A DNA stretch of 40,474 bases from a gamma proteobacterium L18 (GCA_000497835.1 KI547169.1:189655-230128), one strand, 5' to 3'; shown: positions 10,642-21,265, numbered from the stretch's first letter. Notes: generated by a model from the letters alone, not told the origin. Numbers and translations are program-made.

Positions 10642-11388
10642 ATGTCGCTTCTGAAATTCACGTCCATGGCCTGCCTGGCCCTGACCCTGGGTGCCTGCCA
10701 AAGCCTGTTCCAGCCGAACCTGAAAGCGCCGCTGGAAACCAAACGTGATGCCTTCGAGCACATCAAGCCCGGCTGCACCACGCCTGATTGCCCGCTGTTC
10801 AACCTGGACATGGTGCACTTCCCCAGCGAGCCGGACCTTGAGCCGATTGTCGAACGCCGCCTGCTGCAATTGACCCGCACCGACAACGACGCGCCGCTGC
10901 CTGCTTCACTTCAGGCTTACGAAAGCACTTTTTTCAGCAAGGCTCCGGCACGCTACGGCAGCTACCTGCAATCCAAGGTACGCGAGCAGCATGACGGGCT
11001 GGTGATTGTCGAAGTCTCGAGCTTCCTCGACACCGGTGCGCCGGAAGGTACGCCGGGGCGCGGTTTCATCAACTGGTCGCGCCCGCTGCACAAAGTGCTG
11101 ACGCTGCAGGACATGCTGGTGCCCGGCGAGGAGCCGGCGTTCTGGAAGGCGGCCGAAGAAGCCCACCGTGGCTGGCTGGTGCAAAACGGCCTGGCCAGCG
11201 ACCCCAAGTTCCTCAAGGACTGGCCATTCAAGCAGACGCCGCACATTGCCCTGACCTACGGCGGCATCATTCTCAAGTATGACGTCAGCACCATCGCGCC
11301 GTACGCCTTGGGCCAGCCGGAAATCAAGCTCGACTACCCAAGGCTCAACGGCGTGATCAAGCCGGAACTGTTTCCCGGCCGCGGCTGA
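10642..11388 (+). CDS. RsiV-like (DUF3298) lipoprotein
   Basis: A 248-aa predicted lipoprotein: signal sequence MSLLKFTSMACLALTLGAC with lipidation at C19. The mature part resembles the DUF3298/RsiV domain, with the YGSYLQSKVREQHDGLVIVEVSSFLDTGAPEG region and the C-terminal HIALTYGGIILKYDVSTIAPYALGQPEI. RsiV of Bacillus is a lysozyme-sensing anti-sigma factor, but only the domain is shared here, with no cytoplasmic anti-sigma part, so the role is open. An AAGGAA RBS precedes the ATG. The 3' end overlaps the convergent cytX gene by 32 bp. Confidence 0.8.
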   Translation: MSLLKFTSMACLALTLGACQSLFQPNLKAPLETKRDAFEHIKPGCTTPDCPLFNLDMVHFPSEPDLEPIVERRLLQLTRTDNDAPLPASLQAYESTFFSKAPARYGSYLQSKVREQHDGLVIVEVSSFLDTGAPEGTPGRGFINWSRPLHKVLTLQDMLVPGEEPAFWKAAEEAHRGWLVQNGLASDPKFLKDWPFKQTPHIALTYGGIILKYDVSTIAPYALGQPEIKLDYPRLNGVIKPELFPGRG

Positions 11389-12643
11389 AGGCCGACAGTA
11401 CCGCGTGCAGCACACCGGCCAGCAGCAATGACGGCAGGGTAGCGCCCACCTCAGGGTAGAGGTTGGCCAGCACGTGGTAGGTGGCAATGCCGCCTGCCCA
11501 GGCCACCAGCGCGGTCCAGCGCAGCGGCACGGCCTGCGCCTGGGCGCTGCGCTTGCGCAGGACGAAGTGGTCCACCAGCACCACGCCGAACAGCGGCGCG
11601 AACACCGAGCCGATCAGCAGCAGGAAGTTCTGGTACTGGGCCAGTGGCGCGAAACAGGCGATCAGCGTGCAGATGATGCCGATGGCGAGTGCCAGGTGCT
11701 CGACCTTCAGGCGTACCAGCAGGCCAGTGGATACCGCCGCCGAGTGGATATCGGCGAAGGCGTTTTCCGACTCGTCCAATAGAATCAGCAACAGCGGAAT
11801 GCCCATGCCAGCACCGGCCAGCGCCAGCAGCAGTGCGTTGGTTTCGCCACTGGGTGCAAAAGCCAACGTGTAAGCCACGCCCAGGCTCATCAGCCAGAAA
11901 TTGCCGATGAAGAAGCCCAGCACGGTACCACCGAACACGCCCCTGGCCTTGCGACCGAACCGCGAGTAGTCAGCGATCAACGGCAGCCAAGACAGCGGCA
12001 TGGCAATGGCAATGTCGAAGCCCACGGCGAAGGCCATGCTGCCGTCGCCGGCCTTGGCCCACAGGGCGCCCAGGTCGGCCTTGGCGAACAGGTTCCAGGT
12101 CAGCCACAGGCAAGCCGCCAGCAACAGCCAGATACCCCATTTGCGCAGGATCTTGCGGACAAAAGTCAGCGGCCCGCTGACGGCCAGCAAGGTGGCCAGG
12201 GCGCCGAACACCAGGGTCCACAGCGTCGGATTGGTCAGCAGGCTGCCCTCGCCAAACGCGCGGGCACCGAGCAGGCTGGCCGCGTCCCGCATGACGATGA
12301 TTTCAAAAGCGCCCCAGCCGATCAGTTGCAGCAGGTTGAGCAAGGCTGGCAACGACGCGCCGTATTGGCCCAGGCTCAGGCGCAAGGCCGCCATGGATGA
12401 CAGGCCCGTGTCACTGCCGATCACGCCGACGGCGGCCAGCAGCACCACGCCCACGGCGGTGCCCAGCACGATCGCCAGCAACGAGCCTGACAGACCCAGA
12501 CCCGGCGCCAGCAGGGCGCCGGTCTGCAGCACCATCAGGCCGATGCCCAGGGAAAACCACAGGGAAAACAGGTCCCGCGCGCCGAACACGCGCTGGGAGG
12601 AAGGGACGGCGACGTCCGGGGAGTAATGGCTGGGTGTGTTCAA
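11357..12643 (-). CDS. cytX: putative hydroxymethylpyrimidine transporter CytX
   Basis: A 428-aa NCS1 (cytosine/purine permease) family transporter with about 12 membrane segments. Substrate-pocket regions include FSLWFSLGIGLMVLQTGALL near the N-terminus, LLQLIGWGAFEIIVMRDAA and PLSWLPLIADYSRF. Position directly after thiC favours CytX, which imports the thiamine precursor HMP; plain cytosine permease (CodB) is the alternative. I start at TTG 12643 (then NTPSHYSPD) because upstream codons run into a REP hairpin; its RBS is weak. Its expression may depend on the thiC riboswitch by read-through. The 3' end overlaps the convergent lipoprotein gene by 32 bp. Confidence 0.82.
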   Translation of the reverse strand: MNTPSHYSPDVAVPSSQRVFGARDLFSLWFSLGIGLMVLQTGALLAPGLGLSGSLLAIVLGTAVGVVLLAAVGVIGSDTGLSSMAALRLSLGQYGASLPALLNLLQLIGWGAFEIIVMRDAASLLGARAFGEGSLLTNPTLWTLVFGALATLLAVSGPLTFVRKILRKWGIWLLLAACLWLTWNLFAKADLGALWAKAGDGSMAFAVGFDIAIAMPLSWLPLIADYSRFGRKARGVFGGTVLGFFIGNFWLMSLGVAYTLAFAPSGETNALLLALAGAGMGIPLLLILLDESENAFADIHSAAVSTGLLVRLKVEHLALAIGIICTLIACFAPLAQYQNFLLLIGSVFAPLFGVVLVDHFVLRKRSAQAQAVPLRWTALVAWAGGIATYHVLANLYPEVGATLPSLLLAGVLHAVLSAFSRGRETVPA

Positions 12644-12681
12644 TTTGGATCTCGGGTGAGATGAGGTTGATTGTTGTAATC

Positions 12682-12767
12682 GTGGGAGCGGGCTCTGCCC
12701 GCGAAGCAAGCACCGCGGTTCACCGACCTTGCGCGGTGAGCTCTTCGCGGGCAGAGCCCGCTCCCAC
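12682..12767. repeat. REP doublet between thiC and cytX
   Basis: Perfect 25-bp inverted arms (12682-12706 and 12743-12767), each beginning GTGGGAGCGGGCTCTGCCCG from its outer end. Inside is a second inverted repeat, CACCGCG...CGCGGTG (12711-12717 and 12732-12738). It starts ten bases after the thiC stop and could moderate read-through into cytX. Confidence 0.88.
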
Positions 12768-12776
12768 TCGGCTTTC

Positions 12777-14771
<1,995 letters not shown>

Positions 14772-14830
14772 TCAATAAATGAACAATTTCCCGGACGAAG
14801 CACAAGAGGACTCGCCGGGAGGACGAGAAA

Positions 14831-14922
14831 TCTTGTTCCCTACGCAGGCGCTAACCTGATCAGGTTCAACGGGATCCGGATTAACCGATCTCAGCCTTTC
14901 ACTCAAGGCACCCCGACAAGAA
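14831..14922 (-). ncRNA. TPP riboswitch (THI element)
   Basis: The minus strand holds the conserved TPP aptamer. The P1 arms TCTTGT and ACAAGA close it at both ends. CTGAGA (14894-14889) recognises the pyrimidine side, ACCTGATCAGGT is at 14865-14854, and GCGTAGGGAA at 14845-14836. It sits about 165 bp before the thiC start and should reduce thiC (and perhaps cytX) expression when thiamine pyrophosphate is plentiful. Confidence 0.96.
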
Positions 14923-14929
14923 CGCCATC

Positions 14930-14958
14930 AGTCTAGACGCGCAGGGGCAAAACGCCAA
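14930..14958 (-). promoter_or_regulatory. thiC promoter
   Basis: Minus-strand -35 TTGGCG (14958-14953), 17-base spacer, -10 TAGACT (14935-14930). The predicted transcript start, about 14923, coincides with the first base of the riboswitch P1 stem, which strengthens the call. Confidence 0.65.
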
Positions 14959-14999
14959 GGGTTGTGTAATGGGGCAGGATAAATGGCGGATATGACGGA

Positions 15000-15028
15000 T
15001 TGTTGCAGCACGCCCGTGCAACTACACT
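15000..15028 (+). promoter_or_regulatory. candidate tolC promoter
   Basis: -35 TTGTTG (15000-15005), 17-base spacer, -10 TACACT (15023-15028), 31 bp before the tolC start. The spacer holds a small dyad, GCAC-GCCC-GTGC. Confidence 0.5.
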
Positions 15029-15058
15029 CGCACAGCGTTTAATTACAAGGATTGAATC

Positions 15059-16504
15059 ATGCTGCGCAATATTGCACTGGCGATTGCGGTGTCAGGTGCC
15101 TTCAACGCAATGCCACAGGCAGCAGAGATTGCGCCCCTGGCCAGCCGTACCGATCTGGTCAGCGTCTATCGGGAAGCGGTGAGCAACAACGCCGACCTGG
15201 CGGCGGCCCGTGCCGACTACGCCGCCCAGAGCGAAGTAGTGCCCCAGGCCCGCGCCGGGCTGCTGCCCAACCTGTCGGCCGGCAGCGACATCACCAATGT
15301 GCGCACCCAGCTCGACGAGCCTGCGCAAACCACCACGCGCAGCGGTACCAGTTACCAGGCCACCCTCAGCCAGCCGATCTTCCGTGCCGACCGCTGGTTC
15401 CAGCTCAAGGCCGCGAAGGCGGTGAACGAACAGGCCGCGTTGCAACTGTCGGCTACCGAACAGAACCTGATCCTGCAGACCGCCGAAGACTACTTCAGCG
15501 TGCTGCGCGCCCAGGACAGCCTGGCCGCCACCAAGGCCGAGGAAGCCGCGTTCCGGCGCCAGCTGGACCAATCCAACGAGCGCTTCAACGTAGGCCTTTC
15601 CGACAAGACCGACGTGCTGCAGTCCCAGGCCAGCTACGACACCGCCCGCGCCAACCGCATCCTCGCCCAGCGCCAGGTGGACGACGCCTTCCAGGCGCTG
15701 GTGACGCTGACCAACCGCGACTACAACTCGGTGCAGGGCGTGGTGCATACCCTGCCAGTGCTGCCGCCTAGCCCCAACGATGCCAAGACCTGGGTCGAGA
15801 CCGCTTCGCAGCAAAACCTCAACCTGCAGGCCAGCGCCTTTGCCGTCACCAGCGCAGAAGAAACCCTGCGCCAGCGCAAGGCCGGGCATGCGCCCACGGT
15901 GGACGCGGTGGCCAAATACGAGAAAGGCGACAACGACTTGCTGGGCTTCAGCAACCCCAGTGCCTTTCCCGGTGTTGAGTATCACGGCAACGTGGAACAG
16001 CGCACCGTCGGTTTGCAGGTCAATATCCCGCTGTACAGCGGCGGCCTGACCAGCTCGCAGGTACGCGAGGCCTACCAGCGTCTGAATCAGAGCGAACAGC
16101 AGCGCGAAGGGCTGCGCCGCCAGGTGGTGGAAAACACCCGCAACCTGCACCGCGCGGTGAATACCGATGTGGAACAGGTGCAGGCGCGCAAGCAGTCGAT
16201 CATCTCCAACCAGAGTGCGGTGGAGGCGACGGAGATTGGCTATCAAGTGGGTACGCGCAACATCGTCGACGTGCTGGATGCGCAGCGGCAGTTGTACTCG
16301 TCGGTGCGTGATTACAACAACAGCCGGTATGACTACATCCTCGACAACCTGCGGCTGAAGCAGGCGGCAGGGACGCTCAGCCCGCAGGATCTACAGGACC
16401 TGGCGCGCTGGCTGAAGCCTGATTACAACCCGGACAAGGACTTCCTGCCGCCGGATTTGGCCAAGGCTGCACAGGACCTGCTCAAGCCCCCAAAGAAACC
16501 GTAA
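15059..16504 (+). CDS. tolC: TolC-family outer-membrane channel protein
   Basis: A 481-aa TolC homologue (OpmH-like by position in P. aeruginosa). It forms the trimeric outer-membrane and periplasmic tunnel used by RND/MFS/ABC pumps and type I secretion. The signal peptide is cut after MPQA (about residue 21). The two halves repeat the OEP pattern: LVSVYREAVSNNADL and SQPIFRADRW in the first, SAEETLRQRKAGHAPTVDA and NIPLYSGGLTSSQVREA in the second, closing with YQVGTRNIVDVLDAQRQLY. Start ATG 15059 has AAGGA upstream. It is divergent from thiC and convergent with waaA across a REP pair. Confidence 0.93.
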   Translation: MLRNIALAIAVSGAFNAMPQAAEIAPLASRTDLVSVYREAVSNNADLAAARADYAAQSEVVPQARAGLLPNLSAGSDITNVRTQLDEPAQTTTRSGTSYQATLSQPIFRADRWFQLKAAKAVNEQAALQLSATEQNLILQTAEDYFSVLRAQDSLAATKAEEAAFRRQLDQSNERFNVGLSDKTDVLQSQASYDTARANRILAQRQVDDAFQALVTLTNRDYNSVQGVVHTLPVLPPSPNDAKTWVETASQQNLNLQASAFAVTSAEETLRQRKAGHAPTVDAVAKYEKGDNDLLGFSNPSAFPGVEYHGNVEQRTVGLQVNIPLYSGGLTSSQVREAYQRLNQSEQQREGLRRQVVENTRNLHRAVNTDVEQVQARKQSIISNQSAVEATEIGYQVGTRNIVDVLDAQRQLYSSVRDYNNSRYDYILDNLRLKQAAGTLSPQDLQDLARWLKPDYNPDKDFLPPDLAKAAQDLLKPPKKP

Positions 16505-16526
16505 CAGGGTGCCTGTACCGGCCTCA

Positions 16527-16601
16527 TCGCGAGCAAGCTTTGCTCCCACAGTGTCCACCTTACCTGAGGTGTAAACCTGTGGGAGCAAAGCTTGCTCGCG
16601 A
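16527..16601. repeat. REP doublet, type TGTGGGAGCAAAGCTTGCTCGCGA
   Basis: Two exact 24-bp inverted arms (16527-16550 and 16578-16601) between the convergent tolC and waaA genes. The core GCAAAGCTTGC differs from the other REPs in the window, making it a third chemotype. It may serve as a bidirectional transcript end. Confidence 0.9.
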
Positions 16602-16615
16602 GAGGCCAGCAGCCA

Positions 16616-17896
16616 TTACCTGGACCTCAGCAATAACCCTAAACCATTCAGCAGCCGCTCCAGCGCGCCCTGATTGGCCTGCATCACCGCCAGCCCCGCC
16701 TGGCCAATGCGCCTGGCGTCCTGCGGCAACTCGATCAACTGCCGCACCGCCTCGGCCAGCCCCGCCGCGTCGTCCACCTCGATCAACGCATCGGCCTCGC
16801 GCAGCATCGCCGCAATTTCCAGGAAGTTGAACACATGCGGCCCACTGAGCACTGGCTTGGCCAAGGCCGCCGGCTCCAGCAGGTTATGCCCGCCGTTGGG
16901 CACCAGGCTGCCGCCGACGAAAGCGCTGTCAGCCAGGGCGTAGAGAAACAGCAGTTCGCCCATGGTGTCGCCGACCAGCACTTGATGCTGCGCCGTGACG
17001 GCCTCGCCACTGGAGCGGCGCACACTGGCAAACCCCTGCGCCACGCTCAACTCGAACACGCTGTTGAAGCGCTCCGGATGGCGTGGCACCAGAATCAGCA
17101 AGGCGTCGCCATGCAGCGCCAGCAACTGCCGATGGGCAGCCAGGATAATCGCATCCTCGCCCTCGTGGGTGCTGGCGGCGATCCACACCGGGCGCTCGCT
17201 GGCCTGCCATTCGTGGCGCAAGGCGGCGGCCCGCTCCAGCAGCTGGCCGTCAACCTTGAGGTCGAACTTGATCGAACCGGTCACCTGTACACACTCAGGC
17301 CGCGCGCCCAACTGGCGGAAGCGCTCGGCCTCGGTTTCGGTCTGCACGGCGATCAGGCTCATTTCGGCCAGCATCGGCGCCGTCAGCTTGGCAAAGCGCG
17401 CATAGCCGCGCGCCGAACGCTCGGACAGCCGCGCATTGGCCAGCGCCACCGGAATGCCCCGCAAGCTGCACTGGTGAATGTGGTTGGGCCACAGCTCGGT
17501 TTCGATGATCACCGCCAGGCGCGGCTGCACATGATCCAGAAAGCGCCCCGCCGCCCACGGCAAGTCGTAGGGCAGGTAGCAATGCTGCACGCGCGGCTCG
17601 TTGGCGAACATCGCCTGAATGCGCTCGGAGCCGGTCGGCGTCATGCAGGTGATGGTGATCGGCAGCCCGGGATGGCGCAGCAACAGTTCGCGAATCATCG
17701 GCGCTGCGGCGATGCTTTCGCCCACCGACACCGCGTGCACCCAGATGCCGCCGGTACGCATGGGCGGCAGGTTGCGGGCGAAGCGCTCGCCGATCCGCTT
17801 GGCGTAGGCCGGCGCCTTGCGTGCACGCAGCCATAAGCGCAACGCTACCAGTGGCAGCCCCAGGTGAAACAGCAGGGTATAGAGAGTTCTGTTCAT
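16616..17896 (-). CDS. waaA: 3-deoxy-D-manno-octulosonic acid (Kdo) transferase
   Basis: WaaA/KdtA, 426 aa, is the inner-membrane-associated GT30 enzyme that adds Kdo to the lipid A precursor, starting the LPS core. An N-terminal membrane anchor (about 5-24) is followed by IWVHAVSVGES with the catalytic base E60. Further family motifs are ITITCMTPTGSERI, IIETELWPN, PVWIAASTHEGED, LILVPRHPERF and PNGGHNLLEPAAL in the C-terminal Rossmann domain. Length is normal. It lies 30 bp after the lysR gene on the same strand. Confidence 0.96.
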   Translation of the reverse strand: MNRTLYTLLFHLGLPLVALRLWLRARKAPAYAKRIGERFARNLPPMRTGGIWVHAVSVGESIAAAPMIRELLLRHPGLPITITCMTPTGSERIQAMFANEPRVQHCYLPYDLPWAAGRFLDHVQPRLAVIIETELWPNHIHQCSLRGIPVALANARLSERSARGYARFAKLTAPMLAEMSLIAVQTETEAERFRQLGARPECVQVTGSIKFDLKVDGQLLERAAALRHEWQASERPVWIAASTHEGEDAIILAAHRQLLALHGDALLILVPRHPERFNSVFELSVAQGFASVRRSSGEAVTAQHQVLVGDTMGELLFLYALADSAFVGGSLVPNGGHNLLEPAALAKPVLSGPHVFNFLEIAAMLREADALIEVDDAAGLAEAVRQLIELPQDARRIGQAGLAVMQANQGALERLLNGLGLLLRSR

Positions 17897-17926
17897 GGGC
17901 GCGGAGTTTACTAGCAGCGCGCCCGC

Positions 17927-18817
17927 TTAACCAATGGCCCGCAAGTGCCAGGTGAAGCACTCGGCCAGGTATTGCGCGGCCGGGCCCAGCGGCTCGTCGC
18001 GGCGCCACACCAGCTCCACCACCAGTGCCGGCGGTACCCACTCGCTGTTGAGCTCGACCATTTGCTGCTGATACGCCGGGTATTGCACCACATGGCGCGG
18101 CAGCCAGGCCCAGCCCAGGCCGCGCATCAGCAGTTCGGCCATCACGTAGAAGCTGTCGGCGCGCCAGATCTGCGGGCTGATCGGGTCACCGCCCGGGTAG
18201 CGGCTGCTTTCCAGGGCCACCAGCAACTGCCGGTGCCGGGCCAGTTGCTGGCGGGTGACGTGAGCATGGGCGGCCAGCGGATGATTGACCGAACACACCG
18301 TGACCATCTCGACGCTGCCCAGGGCGCGGCGCTCAAGGGCCGCAGGCATATGCTCATGGTGAAACAGCAAGCCCAGGTCGGCACGGCGCTCCACCAGCTT
18401 GCGCGCCACGTCGCCCGGCGCGCTGTTGGCCAGTTGCACTTCCACGGCGGGGTAGCGGCCGGCCAGTTTCTCCAGGCTGTCGAGCACCGGCTGGTAGGGC
18501 ATGGCTTCGTCCTGGGCCACGCGCAGCTGGGCTTCCTGGCCACGATGCAGGGCCAGGGCACGGCCGTCCAGGCGCTCGCACTGGCGCAGCAATTCGCGGG
18601 CTTCCTCCAGCAGCGCCCTGCCCGCTTCGGTCAACTGCGGCTGGCGGCCGCTGCTGCGGTTGAACAGGGTCACGCCCAGATCATCCTCAAGCAGGGCGAT
18701 CGCGCTGCTGACCGCCGATTGGGCGCGCCCCTGTTGCCGGGCCACGGCCGAAAACGAGCACTGCTCGGCCACCTGCACAAACAGCTGGATCTGCTCCAGA
18801 TTCCATTGGATGCCCAT
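17927..18817 (-). CDS. LysR-family transcriptional regulator
   Basis: A 296-aa LysR regulator. The N-terminal winged HTH is clear (NLEQIQLFVQVAEQCSFSAVARQQGRAQSAVSSAI begins at about residue 6; cited in part: SFSAVARQQGRAQSAVSSAI). It is followed by the linker helix and a periplasmic-binding-like effector domain with AQLRVAQDEAMPYQPVLDSL. The inducer is unknown. It is divergent from the emrE-like gene over 88 bp containing a dyad with a T-N11-A core, which suggests control of emrE and of itself. I recall the same pairing next to waaA in P. aeruginosa. Confidence 0.92.
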   Translation of the reverse strand: MGIQWNLEQIQLFVQVAEQCSFSAVARQQGRAQSAVSSAIALLEDDLGVTLFNRSSGRQPQLTEAGRALLEEARELLRQCERLDGRALALHRGQEAQLRVAQDEAMPYQPVLDSLEKLAGRYPAVEVQLANSAPGDVARKLVERRADLGLLFHHEHMPAALERRALGSVEMVTVCSVNHPLAAHAHVTRQQLARHRQLLVALESSRYPGGDPISPQIWRADSFYVMAELLMRGLGWAWLPRHVVQYPAYQQQMVELNSEWVPPALVVELVWRRDEPLGPAAQYLAECFTWHLRAIG

Positions 18818-18821
18818 GGCA

Positions 18822-18844
18822 ACCTATCTCCCCACACGATAGGT
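18822..18844. promoter_or_regulatory. LysR-type operator dyad
   Basis: ACCTATC, nine bases, GATAGGT: a perfect 7-bp inverted repeat that includes ATC-N9-GAT and hence a T-N11-A LysR box. It lies five bases upstream of the lysR start codon and about 29 bases upstream of the emrE -35 candidate. Confidence 0.6.
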
Positions 18845-18850
18845 ATTCAC

Positions 18851-18878
18851 TTTACCCCATCTGCCCAGCCACTAGAAT
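18851..18878 (+). promoter_or_regulatory. candidate emrE promoter
   Basis: -35 TTTACC (18851-18856), 16-base spacer, -10 TAGAAT (18873-18878), 27 bp before the emrE start, with an AAGAGGG RBS at 18891. Confidence 0.45.
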
Positions 18879-18905
18879 GCGAGCCATCTCAAGAGGGTTC
18901 ACACC

Positions 18906-19238
18906 ATGACTGCCTACTACTTCCTCGCTATCGCCATCTGCTGCGAAGTCATCGCCACCACCAGCATGAAAGCCGTGAAAGGCCTCAGCACGCCGCTGCC
19001 GCTGTTCCTGGTGATTTGCGGCTACGCCATCGCGTTCTGGATGCTGATCCTGGTGGTGCGGGTCATTCCTGTGGGCGTGACCTACGCCATCTGGTCGGGC
19101 ATGGGCATCGTGCTGGTGAGCATCGCCGCGCTGGTGGTCTACGGGCAGAAGCTGGACATGCCCGCCGTCGCCGGCATGGGCCTGATCCTGCTGGGCGTGG
19201 TGGTGATCCAGCTGTTCTCGAAAACCGCCGGGCACTGA
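18906..19238 (+). CDS. emrE: small multidrug resistance (SMR) efflux protein
   Basis: A 110-aa four-helix inner-membrane protein of the SMR family, working as an antiparallel dimer that exchanges protons for quaternary cations. The essential membrane glutamate E14 is present in AIAICCEVIATTSMK. Helix 3 has the conserved GVTYAIWSGMGIVLV and helix 4 GLILLGVVVIQLFS. Length and motifs match EmrE; a guanidinium exporter (Gdx) is less likely. Probably regulated by the divergent LysR gene. Confidence 0.93.
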   Translation: MTAYYFLAIAICCEVIATTSMKAVKGLSTPLPLFLVICGYAIAFWMLILVVRVIPVGVTYAIWSGMGIVLVSIAALVVYGQKLDMPAVAGMGLILLGVVVIQLFSKTAGH

Positions 19239-19280
19239 GTCTGTATACTGCGGGTCTGTTTTCGCCTGTGAGGTTGCTTG

Positions 19281-20456
19281 ATGTCTTCCGCTATTTCCAC
19301 TGACGTGCTGATTGTCGGCGCCGGCGTTGCCGGCCTGTGGCTCAACGCCCGCTTGCGGCGCCTGGGCTATTCGACTGTGCTGGTGGAAAACGCCAGCCTG
19401 GGCGGCGGGCAGAGCCTCAAGTCCCAGGCCATCATTCATGGCGGCGCCAAATACGCACTGCACGGTGCGCTGACCGGTGCCAGCGAAGCCATCGCCGACA
19501 TGCCGCGGCGCTGGCGCGAGGCCCTGGCCGGCACTGGCGAGGTGGACCTGAGCGGTGTACGCGTGCTGTCCCAAGCCCATTACCTGTGGTCGCCGGGCAC
19601 TATCGCCGGCAACCTCACCAGCTTCTTCGCCAGCAAGGCCGTGCGCGGCCGCGTCGACCAGGTCAAGGGCGACGAGCTGCCGCCGGCCCTGCAGGACAAG
19701 GCCTTCAAGGGCAAGGTCTACCGCCTGGCCGAACTGGTGGTGGACACCCCCGGCGTGATTGAGCGCCTGGCGCAACTGGGCGGCGATGGTCTGCTGGCCG
19801 GCGAGCGCCTGCAGCCGCTGCTGGACAACGGCCAACTGGCCGGCCTGCGCGTGGACGGCCGCGACATCCGCGCCCAGCGCGTGGTGCTGAGTGCCGGCGC
19901 CGGCACGGCCGACTTGTTGAATAGCCTGGGCGTCGACCAACCGGCCATGCAGCGCCGGCCGCTGCACATGATTCTGGCCAAGGGCGCCAGCCTCAAGCCG
20001 TTGTACGCCCATTGCCTGGGCGGCGGCACCAAGCCGCGCATCACCGTTACCACCCATCCAGCCGCCGACGGCCAGTGGGTGTGGTACCTGGGCGGCGACA
20101 TCGCCGAGGCCGATGGCGTGGCTCGCACCTCAGCCGAGCAGATCGCCACCGCGCAGAAGGAACTGGGCCAGTTGCTGCCCTGGATCGACCTCAGCCAAGT
20201 GCAATGGGCCACCCTGCGCGTGGACCGCGCCGAGCCGGCCCAGTCCGGCCTGGTGCGCCCCGACAACGCCTTCCTGGCCGAACAGGGCGCCCTGCTGGTG
20301 GGCTGGCCGACCAAGCTGGCCCTGGCCCCGGACTTCGCCGACCGGGTCATCGCCAGCCTTGAGCGCGACAACATCAAGCCAGCCAAACATGAACCGCTGC
20401 CTGACCTGCCCCGCCCGCCCATGGGCCAAACCCCTTGGGAGCAATTGCTGCCATGA
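19281..20456 (+). CDS. FAD-dependent oxidoreductase (DAO type)
   Basis: A 391-aa flavoprotein of the D-amino-acid oxidase/glycerol-3-phosphate dehydrogenase fold. The N-terminal dinucleotide motif is DVLIVGAGVAGLWLNARL (GxGxxG, about 9-26). Then comes GGGQSLKSQAIIHGGAKYAL, typical of FAD contact loops, and the C-terminal LLVGWPTKLALAPDFADRV. The substrate is unknown. Start ATG 19281 has GAGG seven bases upstream; a TTG one codon earlier is rejected. A TATACT -10-like hexamer lies at 19244. The stop overlaps the next ATG as ATGA. Confidence 0.87.
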   Translation: MSSAISTDVLIVGAGVAGLWLNARLRRLGYSTVLVENASLGGGQSLKSQAIIHGGAKYALHGALTGASEAIADMPRRWREALAGTGEVDLSGVRVLSQAHYLWSPGTIAGNLTSFFASKAVRGRVDQVKGDELPPALQDKAFKGKVYRLAELVVDTPGVIERLAQLGGDGLLAGERLQPLLDNGQLAGLRVDGRDIRAQRVVLSAGAGTADLLNSLGVDQPAMQRRPLHMILAKGASLKPLYAHCLGGGTKPRITVTTHPAADGQWVWYLGGDIAEADGVARTSAEQIATAQKELGQLLPWIDLSQVQWATLRVDRAEPAQSGLVRPDNAFLAEQGALLVGWPTKLALAPDFADRVIASLERDNIKPAKHEPLPDLPRPPMGQTPWEQLLP

Positions 20457-21265
20457 CCGTCGCCACCCTGCACGACCTGCATCGCCCCCTGGGCAGTACC
20501 GGCCTGAATGTTTCACCGCTGGGCCTGGGCACCGTCAAGCTGGGCCGTGACCAGGGCGTGAAATACCCCAACGGCTTCACCATCCCGGACGATACCCAAG
20601 CACGCATGCTGCTGGACCAGGCACGCCAGCTGGGCATCAACCTGATCGACACCGCCCCGGCCTACGGCACCAGCGAAACCCGCCTGGGCCCGCTGCTGCG
20701 CGGCCAGCGTGACGAATGGGTGATCGTCAGCAAGGTGGGCGAAGAGTTCGAAGCCGGCCAGTCGCACTTCGACTTCAGCGCCGAACACACACGCTTCTCC
20801 GTGGAACGCAGCCTCAAACGCCTGGAAACCGACTTCATCGATCTGGTGCTTGTGCACTCTGACGGTAACGACCTCGCCATTCTCGAACAGACCGGCGTGT
20901 ACCAAGCCCTGGCGCGCCTGAAACAGGAAGGCAAAATCCGCGGCTTCGGCTTCTCGGGCAAGACCGTGGCCGGCGGCCTGAAGGCCCTCGAGACCGGCGA
21001 TTGCGCCATGGTCACCTACAATCTGAACGAACAGGGCGAACGCCCGGTACTGGACTACGCTGCCACCCACGGCAAGGCAATCCTGGTCAAGAAGGCCCTG
21101 GCCAGCGGCCACGCCTGCCTGAGCCCAGGCACGGACCCCGTACGGGCCAGCTTCGAGCTGCTGTTTGCCCACCCCGGTGTCGCCAGTGCTATTGTCGGTA
21201 CCATCAACCCGTTGCACCTGGCCCATAACGTGGCCACCGCAGCCGCTGTCATACGCGGGAGCTGA
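20453..21265 (+). CDS. aldo/keto reductase
   Basis: A 270-aa NAD(P)H-dependent oxidoreductase of the aldo/keto reductase superfamily, TIM barrel. The catalytic tetrad is visible: D66 (INLIDTAPAYG), Y71, K94 (VIVSKVGEEF) and H135 (LVLVHSDGND). The substrate is unknown. Start ATG 20453 overlaps the previous stop (ATGA), so the FAD protein and this one are translationally coupled and may act in one pathway. Confidence 0.92.
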   Translation: MTVATLHDLHRPLGSTGLNVSPLGLGTVKLGRDQGVKYPNGFTIPDDTQARMLLDQARQLGINLIDTAPAYGTSETRLGPLLRGQRDEWVIVSKVGEEFEAGQSHFDFSAEHTRFSVERSLKRLETDFIDLVLVHSDGNDLAILEQTGVYQALARLKQEGKIRGFGFSGKTVAGGLKALETGDCAMVTYNLNEQGERPVLDYAATHGKAILVKKALASGHACLSPGTDPVRASFELLFAHPGVASAIVGTINPLHLAHNVATAAAVIRGS

